From a virus: a stretch of 29,830 nucleotides of DNA. The DNA lies in the IMG/VR virus record IMGVR_UViG_3300017744_000093, positions 1 to 29,830 of that record. The stretch is one strand, 5' to 3'. Every line of letters starts with the position of its first letter. Within the stretch, counting starts at the first letter, position 1. Positions 16,654 through 23,817 of this stretch are shown in pieces. Made by a program: the position numbers and the translations under genes. The notes below the pieces were generated by a model. The model made no database searches, was not told the origin of the DNA, and was given only the letters and a program-made list of their open reading frames with translations.

Positions 16654-16998
16654 ATGGCATTAATAGAATTAAAGAATAAAGCAAGACCTATTAATTTAAC
16701 AACTAGGTCAAGAGCAAAAGTTACATATGGTGACAAAATAGAAATATCTGCAAAGGAAGCATTAACTTACTTAGGAGATAATACATTCAACATTACATTC
16801 GTTCCGACCGATAAAAAGGAATTAAGGACTTGTAATGCTAGACAACTAGAATGGTTGCGTAGAGAGTTTGGTGTTAAAGGAGACATAGATAAGATACTAA
16901 ATAAGATGTTTCCTGAACCAACTATTAAAAAGAAGATTAAAACAGAAATAAAGAATATGATGCCTGTTGAAGATAAAAAAGAAACGACATCTTCATAA
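16654..16998 (+). CDS. Unknown 114-residue basic protein
   Basis: It starts with an ideal AAGGTGATG site 6 bases before the ATG. The N-terminal half is beta-like (MALIELKNKARPINLTTRSR ... FNITFVPT); the middle has TCNARQLEWLRREFGVKGDI, which looks like a short helical end, and the C-terminus is Lys-rich and probably disordered. It follows the capsid hairpin and precedes another small beta protein. It may be a neck, decoration or head-completion protein; the sequence alone does not say which. Confidence 0.8.
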   Translation: MALIELKNKARPINLTTRSRAKVTYGDKIEISAKEALTYLGDNTFNITFVPTDKKELRTCNARQLEWLRREFGVKGDIDKILNKMFPEPTIKKKIKTEIKNMMPVEDKKETTSS

Positions 16999-17037
16999 GG
17001 GAATCGAAACTAGACTAAAACGAAGGGGGAACAAAGA

Positions 17038-17346
17038 ATGTCAGGATGTAATAATACAGGAGTATTAATTGTTTCGGGTACAGGAACACAAGGTACTCAA
17101 GCACTTACAGGTAGATGCAGAATCAAATCTATTAAAGTAATGAATGATGCTGCGGTTGATAAGACTGTTACATTTTATGACGGTACTTCTAACTCAGCAA
17201 AAAAAATACATGAAGCACACGTTGGGGCAGTGAATCAAAACTTTGATTTTGATTTTCATGGTGCTATTGCTAATAATGGATGTTATGTAGAAGTTTCCGG
17301 TTCTGGTTCTAATAGTGGGGTTAGTTTCTCTCTTCAATATTTCTGA
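17038..17346 (+). CDS. Small beta-sandwich protein, possible decoration/fibre protein
   Basis: This 102-residue, Gly/Ser/Asn-rich protein has a beta-sandwich look: GVLIVSGTGTQGTQALTGRC, RIKSIKVMNDAAVDKTVTFY and FDFDFHGAIANNGCYVEVSG. From memory, small proteins with this pattern occur as head decoration or fibre-like proteins in marine phages, so a virion surface role is plausible. Cys at 4, 27 and 92 could form a bond. A 39-base gap before it contains GGGGGA about 8 bases from the ATG. Function is inferred. Confidence 0.82.
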   Translation: MSGCNNTGVLIVSGTGTQGTQALTGRCRIKSIKVMNDAAVDKTVTFYDGTSNSAKKIHEAHVGAVNQNFDFDFHGAIANNGCYVEVSGSGSNSGVSFSLQYF

Positions 17347-17356
17347 GGATGAAAAG

Positions 17357-17761
17357 ATGCCCGCATTAGAAAAGGACACAAAATTAGTAATGACGATATT
17401 ATTCGTTGGAGCCATTAGTGGAACCAACGTTTATTTTTACGCAAAATATGGTAGTGCAATTGCCTTTGGTGATTATGCTCATGCAGTAGTATTTGGATTG
17501 ATGACTATCGGTGCAATACTTTCTTTGAAAGCATTGTTTGATTTAGCATTAAACGATAAGATAGAAATGGTTCTATTGGATAGAAGAATTGCTTCTTATT
17601 GGGCTAAGAAAACTAGAGATGCAGAACAACGTGAAAGAATTAGACAAAGTATGCAACAGTTTAGTCCTCAACAATCTATGTATATACAATCTCCGCCCAT
17701 GCCTAGACCTATTGAGGAAAATAGAGTGCCTACATCTTTCTTAGCACAAATAGAACAGTAG
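17357..17761 (+). CDS. Small membrane protein, two predicted segments
   Basis: This 134-residue protein has two hydrophobic segments, about residues 10-29 (LVMTILFVGAISGTNVYFYA) and 40-62 (DYAHAVVFGLMTIGAILSLK), then a soluble basic tail of about 70 residues ending in Pro/Gln-rich sequence. ATG 17357 has GAGG 8 bases upstream and is preferred over an earlier TTG at 17315 that would overlap the preceding gene. It is the first gene of a cassette with another membrane protein and a GTPase. It may sit in the host membrane or inside the virion for DNA delivery; this is inference. Confidence 0.82.
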   Translation: MPALEKDTKLVMTILFVGAISGTNVYFYAKYGSAIAFGDYAHAVVFGLMTIGAILSLKALFDLALNDKIEMVLLDRRIASYWAKKTRDAEQRERIRQSMQQFSPQQSMYIQSPPMPRPIEENRVPTSFLAQIEQ

Positions 17762-17770
17762 GGGTATTAA

Positions 17771-17998
17771 ATGTTAGAAGCAATAACCACAGGTTTTAGC
17801 GAAACAACATTAGCATACGACCTTCAAAGAGCGCATTCTGCGGATATATGGTTTATTAGAGCCAGATACTTTTTTTGGGGTACTGTTTCTACAATAATAG
17901 GGTTTCTTTTTGGACACGCTTTACCTGCATTCGGAATTAATATTTATAAAGAATTGTGGGAGGGATTCATTTACACTTGGCATCATTTAATAGGGTGA
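17771..17998 (+). CDS. 75-residue single-pass membrane protein candidate
   Basis: An N-terminal soluble part of about 25 residues is followed by one hydrophobic stretch, about residues 31-55 (RYFFWGTVSTIIGFLFGHAL), and a short aromatic tail (LWEGFIYTWHHLIG). GGGGT lies shortly before the ATG. It lies between the two-segment membrane protein and the GTPase and is probably their partner. A holin-like role is conceivable from size, but no endolysin is seen nearby and a single segment is weak evidence. Confidence 0.8.
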   Translation: MLEAITTGFSETTLAYDLQRAHSADIWFIRARYFFWGTVSTIIGFLFGHALPAFGINIYKELWEGFIYTWHHLIG

Positions 17999-18002
17999 TA
18001 TT

Positions 18003-18671
18003 ATGTCAGTAATGACAGGCTTTGTAATCATAATGGCTGAACAAATAGGTCTTATGTGGAAAAGAATACACGCTGTACCTTTTGGAATATACGGAGCAAC
18101 TAAAGTAGGTAAAACGACTTTAAATCACCAATTAAGAACTAGAGGAGAAGTACCTAAAATAGTAGAAAGAACAGTAGGGAGAGGCAGGGCTACTAGAAAA
18201 TCTATTAAAATTGATGGAGATATGCACACTATCAAATCAGCAGACGTTGGCGGTGAAACATTATATTGGGGAGAATGGCTCAAAGATATGCGAACTAGAA
18301 AAGTAAAATATATTATTTTTATGATAGATGATAGGCATATGGATAAACATTATGATATAGAGCAACAATTGTGTTGGTCTTTTTTGGTAGATTCAATATG
18401 TTCTCCTTATTGGGATATGATAAATAAAAAACACAAAAAGAAAAACCATGATTATCCGGTAGCAGTAGGTTTATGGGCGAATAAGTTTGATTTATGGAAA
18501 GATAAATACAGATATGATGACATACAAAAACACCCAATATTTGATTCTTTTAAAAATGGTATGACTAAGTTAAATGATAAAGGAATCCCTTGTTTTAAAT
18601 ATGTAGTAAGTGCAAAATCAGATTCAGAAATGGTTTATAGAGGAATAACAACAATGATGGAGGACTATTAA
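18003..18671 (+). CDS. Arf/Ras-like small GTPase
   Basis: This is a GTP-binding switch protein, by motif order: P-loop GATKVGKT (31-38), switch II DVGGE (81-85, as in Arf-type proteins), base-recognition motif NKFD (160-163, preceded by VAVGLWA), and SAK (203-205). Strands such as KYIIFMIDDRH fit the fold. The 20-30-residue N-terminal extension begins hydrophobic (VIIMAEQIGLMW). 222 residues is normal for a small GTPase with an extension. It is next to two small membrane proteins and has a good GGTGAT site. A switch II Gln is absent (Gly-Glu there). The role in a virus is unknown. Confidence 0.85.
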   Translation: MSVMTGFVIIMAEQIGLMWKRIHAVPFGIYGATKVGKTTLNHQLRTRGEVPKIVERTVGRGRATRKSIKIDGDMHTIKSADVGGETLYWGEWLKDMRTRKVKYIIFMIDDRHMDKHYDIEQQLCWSFLVDSICSPYWDMINKKHKKKNHDYPVAVGLWANKFDLWKDKYRYDDIQKHPIFDSFKNGMTKLNDKGIPCFKYVVSAKSDSEMVYRGITTMMEDY

Positions 18672-18748
18672 TGACAGATAATTGTTCAATTGGGGTATTG
18701 TGTTCTTGTATTAAATGTGTAGAATATAGAAAGGAGAAAAGTGAATGA
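18671..18748 (+). CDS. 25-residue Cys-rich microprotein
   Basis: This tiny gene reads MTDNCSIGVLCSCIKCVEYR then KEKSE. Cys at 5, 11, 13 and 16 could hold one metal ion. It begins in TAATG with GGAGG about 6 bases upstream and ends in ATGA with the next gene, so both ends are coupled exactly. An AAGGAG for the following gene lies inside its end. It sits between the GTPase and a zinc protein. Function is unknown. Confidence 0.65.
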   Translation: MTDNCSIGVLCSCIKCVEYRKEKSE

Positions 18749-19407
18749 CAATAGGTTATCAACCACCAAGTCTAATCGGAGCAACTAACGCTACTGCAAG
18801 TGCGTTTTTACCACCGATGAAATATGCCAGAGCCGCAGGTTCTATAATGAATTATGAATATAAAAGTACCAAGCCAAAAAAACAAGTAAAAGAAATGATT
18901 AAAATCTTACTACCTGAAAAGAAAAGATTTCTTAAAATTAAACATGGTTTCAAGTTTAATACAAGAGATAGATGCGTAGTCTGTGGAACACATAGAGTAT
19001 GGGAAGCATCAGACCCAATGAGGCCGTCTATCCCTTTACATAAGGTAAAGAAAGGATATCCAATGAGAGGTACTTATTGTGATAAACACGCACAATTACA
19101 TAAACAATATGAAATGTTAGAACAGCAAATTATAGCAGACGAACACGGGTTAGAGTTTAAGCGATATATGCCTGCTCCTAAAGTTCCTAAGTTATTACAA
19201 TCTGCACCGCTAACTTCATTAAGGCAACAAGATATAGAAGCATTGTCAGTAGCGGGTTGGACTATCAGGCCACCTAAAATGATACAAGAAACGTTAGAAG
19301 ATGAGATGTTTAGATTAACTATGGAAAGCCAAGCAATAAACAGTAGAGTTTTAAAGTTAATTAAAGTCGGAGCAAAAGTAACACCAAAAGAAATAGAGGT
19401 AGAGTGA
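18745..19407 (+). CDS. Zinc-site protein of the GTPase cassette
   Basis: This 220-residue protein has a Pro-rich start (GYQPPSLIGATNATASAFLP), a basic helical middle, and a likely zinc site: C77-x2-C80 with C112-x2-H115. A C-terminal helical half follows (LTSLRQQDIEALSVAGWTIR). AAGGAG lies about 8 bases before the ATG, and the start overlaps the microprotein by ATGA. It could be a virion or neck protein or an effector of the GTPase; neither can be shown from sequence. Confidence 0.83.
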   Translation: MTIGYQPPSLIGATNATASAFLPPMKYARAAGSIMNYEYKSTKPKKQVKEMIKILLPEKKRFLKIKHGFKFNTRDRCVVCGTHRVWEASDPMRPSIPLHKVKKGYPMRGTYCDKHAQLHKQYEMLEQQIIADEHGLEFKRYMPAPKVPKLLQSAPLTSLRQQDIEALSVAGWTIRPPKMIQETLEDEMFRLTMESQAINSRVLKLIKVGAKVTPKEIEVE

Positions 19408-19408
19408 T

Positions 19409-20125
19409 ATGGGATTATTAGGAACAAGCAATACAACGTTATCTAATCAGATAACACAACAAGGACAGTCAGATTTTAAAGTAATGAACAATCTTTTGAC
19501 ATTACAAGAAAACCATGTAGAAGATTTCTTTCAATATCACGGTGAAGCGTTTTTAAGTGCATTTGAAAAATTATTAGAAGATGTTACAGAAAGGGTAGTT
19601 AGCCAAATGTTAGTTAAATTAAAGTTTGTAAGTAATTCTAATGGAGAGTTATCGGTTCATTCTGATGCACTTAGAGAATATGAAAGTATTACTGCTGAAA
19701 ACATTACATTAGATTTACAACAGTTATTAGCGACTGCATTAAATACAGAAGTTATAATGCAAAGAAAAATGGCTAAAGCACAATATATTGAAGCACAAGG
19801 ATTTACTTCATCAGGAACACCTCCTATGTCCGGTCAAACAGGAATGCCTCAAGGGATGCCTATGGGTAATCCTCAAGGAATGAACCCTGCTAACATTCAA
19901 GGGAATAATGCGGCAGTAGGTATGAATAATATGATGATGCAACAACAAAATGCAATGAACAATGCATCAGGTTATCCTATACCTCCTTCTGGCTACGACC
20001 AAATGAATAATCCATATTGGATTGACCCCGCTACCGGACAACCAACATATACTCCACCTGCTAGTGGACTTGGATTAGGTAACGCTATTAGTAAAGGATT
20101 AGCATGGGCTTCTTGGTTAGCATGA
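19409..20125 (+). CDS. Met/Gln/Pro/Gly-rich low-complexity protein
   Basis: This is a 238-residue protein. Residues 15-125 are helical, with VEDFFQYHGEAFLSAFEKLL and VTERVVSQMLVKLKFV. Residues 130-225 are rich in Met, Gly, Gln, Asn and Pro (MPQGMPMGNPQGMNPANIQG) and surely disordered. The last residues (GKGLAWASWLA-like end) are hydrophobic with Trp. GAGGT precedes the ATG. It could be a tail-neck, scaffold or membrane-associated partner. I do not recognise a family. Confidence 0.82.
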   Translation: MGLLGTSNTTLSNQITQQGQSDFKVMNNLLTLQENHVEDFFQYHGEAFLSAFEKLLEDVTERVVSQMLVKLKFVSNSNGELSVHSDALREYESITAENITLDLQQLLATALNTEVIMQRKMAKAQYIEAQGFTSSGTPPMSGQTGMPQGMPMGNPQGMNPANIQGNNAAVGMNNMMMQQQNAMNNASGYPIPPSGYDQMNNPYWIDPATGQPTYTPPASGLGLGNAISKGLAWASWLA

Positions 20126-20135
20126 GAGGAGAGAT

Positions 20136-21965
20136 ATGGACATTAAAATACCTGAATCATTTAATGTTCAGAACCGCACTAGAAATATAGGTTCAGAATT
20201 AGAGTTGAACAAAGATGATTTGTCCAGCGATAAAGGCACTGAACATCCTTTGTTTATTTATATGCTAAAATATTTAATGGCTCCTTTAACAGAAAACTTA
20301 GGTACACACTCTAAAGGCATGAGAGTATTATTAGACGCAGAAGGTTTAGAAAACGCTGCAAGATATAATGCAGGTATGGATGTAGATTCAGAAGAATACA
20401 TTAAACATATAAACCATGCTTGGAATACTTTATCTAAATCTAGTATGTACTCAACACAAAAAATAAAAGATGAGGATAATCAATCATATGGAGTAGTAGA
20501 AAAAGGCATATTAGGAATATTAAATAATCAAAAGTGGATAGAACAAGAAGATAAGGAAGTTATAGAAAAACTAATTCAAATTATGCCTAAAGAAGGACAA
20601 GAGACATCCTTCATAGATTTGTTAGATTTAGAAGAAAAACAAAAAAAGGTAATAGGCACAGAAGGACAGAAAAAAATATTTGGATATAGAACAGGAAAAA
20701 AAGCAAGTGAAATGTACGCATCAGGCGAACAAGGTAAGCCTTATTATCCAATATTAAAACTGTTAGAAGAAGTAGTAGAAACTTCTGAAAGTGCGGATAA
20801 TAAGATTATCAAAAGAGGCAAAATAGAAGATAAGGTTGTTATTGAGTATCTAAGGAAAGTTAAAACAAGTAAATGGGAAGGGGAAAATGTTACATTAAGA
20901 CAAGACATTGTTATTCATTTTGATAGACTGTTCCAAATATTAAGAAATAGATATGGAATAGGAAATGTAAAATCTGATAGTAAAAACGCCAAACCTATAA
21001 AAACAGATAATGTAGAAACTCTCCTAAAAGAAGATACAGAAGATACTAAGGTAGTACCTTTGGCTAATAATCAAATAGAACCAAATGCTCAATACGATGT
21101 GTGGGAAAGACAAAATAATATCACAAAACCAGAAAATCTTTCTGATATAGAAGAACATCTATTTAGAAGAATAATTTTAAAATTAGAGTTAGAAAAACAA
21201 CAACAATCAAGAGACATACAAGCGTCTCTCATACATCATTTGTATAAATATAATATTATTGATAACTTAAGTGATGATGATGAATTAGGTCAATATTCTG
21301 ATATGTTAACTCAACACTCAAAAGGTAAATGGAGAGACAAGTACGGAAAAATAGATTTCCCCTTTACTAATGATGAATTAGATTTAATAGAAAAAATAGT
21401 AGATACAGAAGAGTTAACAGAACCTATGAAAAAACTAAAAGCACAAACTTTAACCAGAACACTTGCAGCAGAAAATGAACGTGCTGCTAAAGAGAAAAAA
21501 TTAAGTTCAAGACCTGTAATACAAAGAGGAGAGTCGGGTATATTTGACAGAATAGCAGACCCTACTTTAACTAGCATAAACTTAAGAGATGTTAGGTCTG
21601 GGGAGTTTAGAACTGAATTACTTAAGGCAATAACCCCCGGAACAGAAGGAAAATTAAGGTTTTCTTACGGTCAAATAACAGATAGAAATAGAGAAGGATT
21701 AATTTTATTAGATATCACATTCACTCCTTATGTTAAAATATTAGGATATGCTGATTATCAAGGAGATACATATAGTGTTCGTTCAGGTAAAGATTCAAAG
21801 TTTATTCCTTCTAATATGGACAACTTATCTGCTAATTTGATAGCAGAAGGAAAAAATAGAAGTTATTATCTTCAAAATATTAAAGGTGCAAGTATCTTTT
21901 TATATTCTTGGAAAAAACAATTAAGCAGATTAAACAGGATGGTACAAAAATATGTCAAGACTTAA
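20136..21965 (+). CDS. Large unknown protein before neck genes
   Basis: This 609-residue, charged, mostly helical protein starts MDIKIPESFNVQNRTRNIGS, with GAGGAGA 3-4 bases upstream. The middle is Lys/Glu-rich; the C-terminal 150 residues look beta-containing (GLILLDITFTPYVKILGYAD) and end in a basic helix (WKKQLSRLNRMVQKYVKT). It lies after the GTPase cassette and overlaps the connector gene by 14 bases. A virion or internal head protein is plausible by place. No catalytic motif is seen. Confidence 0.85.
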   Translation: MDIKIPESFNVQNRTRNIGSELELNKDDLSSDKGTEHPLFIYMLKYLMAPLTENLGTHSKGMRVLLDAEGLENAARYNAGMDVDSEEYIKHINHAWNTLSKSSMYSTQKIKDEDNQSYGVVEKGILGILNNQKWIEQEDKEVIEKLIQIMPKEGQETSFIDLLDLEEKQKKVIGTEGQKKIFGYRTGKKASEMYASGEQGKPYYPILKLLEEVVETSESADNKIIKRGKIEDKVVIEYLRKVKTSKWEGENVTLRQDIVIHFDRLFQILRNRYGIGNVKSDSKNAKPIKTDNVETLLKEDTEDTKVVPLANNQIEPNAQYDVWERQNNITKPENLSDIEEHLFRRIILKLELEKQQQSRDIQASLIHHLYKYNIIDNLSDDDELGQYSDMLTQHSKGKWRDKYGKIDFPFTNDELDLIEKIVDTEELTEPMKKLKAQTLTRTLAAENERAAKEKKLSSRPVIQRGESGIFDRIADPTLTSINLRDVRSGEFRTELLKAITPGTEGKLRFSYGQITDRNREGLILLDITFTPYVKILGYADYQGDTYSVRSGKDSKFIPSNMDNLSANLIAEGKNRSYYLQNIKGASIFLYSWKKQLSRLNRMVQKYVKT

Positions 21966-23076
21966 AACAGCAAGTGATTATACAACGATAAACCCTGACT
22001 ATGCAAATGGTAAAGGGTACTATACAACTCATGTAGATGTTTCAGATTTACTTCAGATTAGTCCAAATAGTGATTTAGATGGTGATGGTGATAAATCATA
22101 TTTTACTGATGATACTACACCTTCTAAGGCTATGGTTGGTAAAATAATTAAGAGAGTAGAAGGTAATATTGATAGTTCTATAAAGCATTCTTTTAGGCCT
22201 GAAATAGTAGAAAATGAAATACACGATTTTGAATCAGGTAGATATGTAATTTACCCTGCAACACATTGGAAAGATTATGTAGGTTTTGTTCAATTAGATT
22301 ATCCTAAAGTTAGAAAAATAATAAAATTAGAAGTTTACCAAGGAGATAAATGGAAAAACCTTGCTTCTAGTAGTGTTGAATATACTCCTCCTAGTTCTGC
22401 TACTACATCTGAATATACACTTAAATTATTGGTTGCAGGATATACTTTCAAATTAACTAAAGGAACTAATAATGGATTCTATGATGTTTTCGGACAACAA
22501 ACAACAGTATCACAAATATGTGATGCCATTAATGAAGTATTTCCACATGACACAGCACAATTTACAGGTGAAACTTCACCAAAAACTACAACACAAATGA
22601 GTGGCACAACGAAAAATATCTCAGATTTCTTTTATGCTAGTCCATCAAATAACGGTAAATCAGTAACTATATCTTCACTTCTACCTTCTGATGCAGGTTC
22701 TATTTGTTCTCTTATAGAGACAATAGACGGTACTGCTATCACTACAAGTTTTAGTGATAATGAAGATTCAGGTAGAAATAATGATTGGTGGGTAATAGGT
22801 AGACAAGGTAAAATATTCTTTAGAAAAGAATGGCCTTTCTTAAAAAATAATTCTGTTAAAGTAACTTATATTACAGGGGCTTCTAGAGTCCCATCAGGAA
22901 TACATGATGCTGCTACTAAAATGTTTGCAGCCGAAATATTGGTACATGATGATAATAGTATTTTGATAACAGAAACAGGTTCTAACATTGATTTAAAAAC
23001 TAAACATGATATCTTAAAAGAAGAAGCAAAAGCATTAATTGATGGGAAAAAGAACCTTTTACATTTAATTGATTAG
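21952..23076 (+). CDS. Head-tail connector (adaptor) protein candidate
   Basis: The N-terminal region (KAMVGKIIKRVEGNIDSSIK) and C-terminal region (GIHDAATKMFAAEILVHDDN) resemble the helical parts of HK97 gp6/SPP1 gp15-type adaptors that plug the portal. Between them sits a large beta-rich insert (about residues 100-290) with LKLLVAGYTFKLTKGTNNGF, making this 374-residue protein much longer than the roughly 100-residue family norm. It is followed by a small helical protein, a tail-completion candidate and the tail tube, the expected neck order. The assignment rests on position and partial resemblance. Confidence 0.7.
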   Translation: MSRLKTASDYTTINPDYANGKGYYTTHVDVSDLLQISPNSDLDGDGDKSYFTDDTTPSKAMVGKIIKRVEGNIDSSIKHSFRPEIVENEIHDFESGRYVIYPATHWKDYVGFVQLDYPKVRKIIKLEVYQGDKWKNLASSSVEYTPPSSATTSEYTLKLLVAGYTFKLTKGTNNGFYDVFGQQTTVSQICDAINEVFPHDTAQFTGETSPKTTTQMSGTTKNISDFFYASPSNNGKSVTISSLLPSDAGSICSLIETIDGTAITTSFSDNEDSGRNNDWWVIGRQGKIFFRKEWPFLKNNSVKVTYITGASRVPSGIHDAATKMFAAEILVHDDNSILITETGSNIDLKTKHDILKEEAKALIDGKKNLLHLID

Positions 23077-23084
23077 GTGAAACT

Positions 23085-23270
23085 ATGTCTAAAACAAAGA
23101 TGGATGAAATACTTCGTACTGAAATAGAAATGAATAAAGTATTACAGGATTCTATCTATGGAGATTTTGCACTAAGTATTGAAAAAGTTAAGGAAGAAGC
23201 AATTAATAAATATCATAAATGGCTAATACAAGAAATGATGAAGAAAATGAATGGTGAGTTTTATGGATGA
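23085..23270 (+). CDS. 61-residue helical neck-region protein
   Basis: This short protein is almost wholly helical (MSKTKMDEILRTEIEMNKVL ... YHKWLIQEMMKKMNGEFYG) and starts after an ideal AGGTGA site. Its end overlaps the following gene by about 8 bases, and that gene's GGTGA site lies within it. It may be a head-closure or minor neck protein, but its sequence is too short for recognition. Confidence 0.75.
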   Translation: MSKTKMDEILRTEIEMNKVLQDSIYGDFALSIEKVKEEAINKYHKWLIQEMMKKMNGEFYG

Positions 23271-23796
23271 AGTAGATTTTATTATTAAATTACTAACTGA
23301 TAATTGGAGCAATACAGATACAGTAACAGCAGGTAAAGCAGGAATTACAAAGGCAGATGGTTCTGCTTGGACATATACTCCAACTCCTGTATTTATAGAC
23401 ATACGTTCAATAGAACCCGGAAAAGGAAGAAGGGTAGATTTAGACGAAAACGCTGTTATTATTGTTTATGAAGAAGGTGCTACTCTTTCACATCCTACCA
23501 TAGATAGAACAGTAAGAAATGAAGAGTATAATTTTACTTTACATTTAAGAGTCTTACATCGTAGAGACTACCCAGAATTAACATACTCAAGACGACTACT
23601 ACAAAGTTTATATCAAATGACTAGACACATCGTAGAAAGTAAGGGGCTGAGACCCAAGGTTTACACAGGCGGAAACGTGGTGGGAAGCGCAGAATTAATT
23701 GAGATTACAGGCAGAAATGAGGCTAATGATAGAGGAAAGAGGTTGTTGGGTTATAAGATGTCTGTTACCATGAAAAGGTTCGGGAGAGCCATTTAA
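23263..23796 (+). CDS. Tail-completion/terminator protein candidate
   Basis: This 177-residue protein precedes the tail tube. The pattern DEVDFIIKLLTDNW, then a beta hairpin (PVFIDIRSIEPGKGRRVDLD), NFTLHLRVLHRRD, a long helix (YSRRLLQSLYQMTRHIVESK) and final strands (YKMSVTMKRFGR) fits the alpha/beta tail-terminator fold of siphovirus neck proteins. ATG 23263 is chosen over ATG 23251 because GGTGA sits 5 bases before it. Assignment is by fold pattern and position. Confidence 0.72.
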   Translation: MDEVDFIIKLLTDNWSNTDTVTAGKAGITKADGSAWTYTPTPVFIDIRSIEPGKGRRVDLDENAVIIVYEEGATLSHPTIDRTVRNEEYNFTLHLRVLHRRDYPELTYSRRLLQSLYQMTRHIVESKGLRPKVYTGGNVVGSAELIEITGRNEANDRGKRLLGYKMSVTMKRFGRAI

Positions 23797-23810
23797 GTAA
23801 GTAAGTAAGT
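23795..23810 (+). repeat. Short AAGT tandem repeat before the tail tube gene
   Basis: AAGT is repeated four times at the stop of the preceding gene and in the short gap before the tail tube start, followed by GTGAGTAAT. It may be slippage-prone and could vary the spacing to the start codon; no other role is visible. Confidence 0.7.
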
Positions 23811-23817
23811 GAGTAAT

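Noticed and set aside
17771-17998. Holin
   Set aside because: Only one hydrophobic segment, and no endolysin or other lysis gene is nearby.
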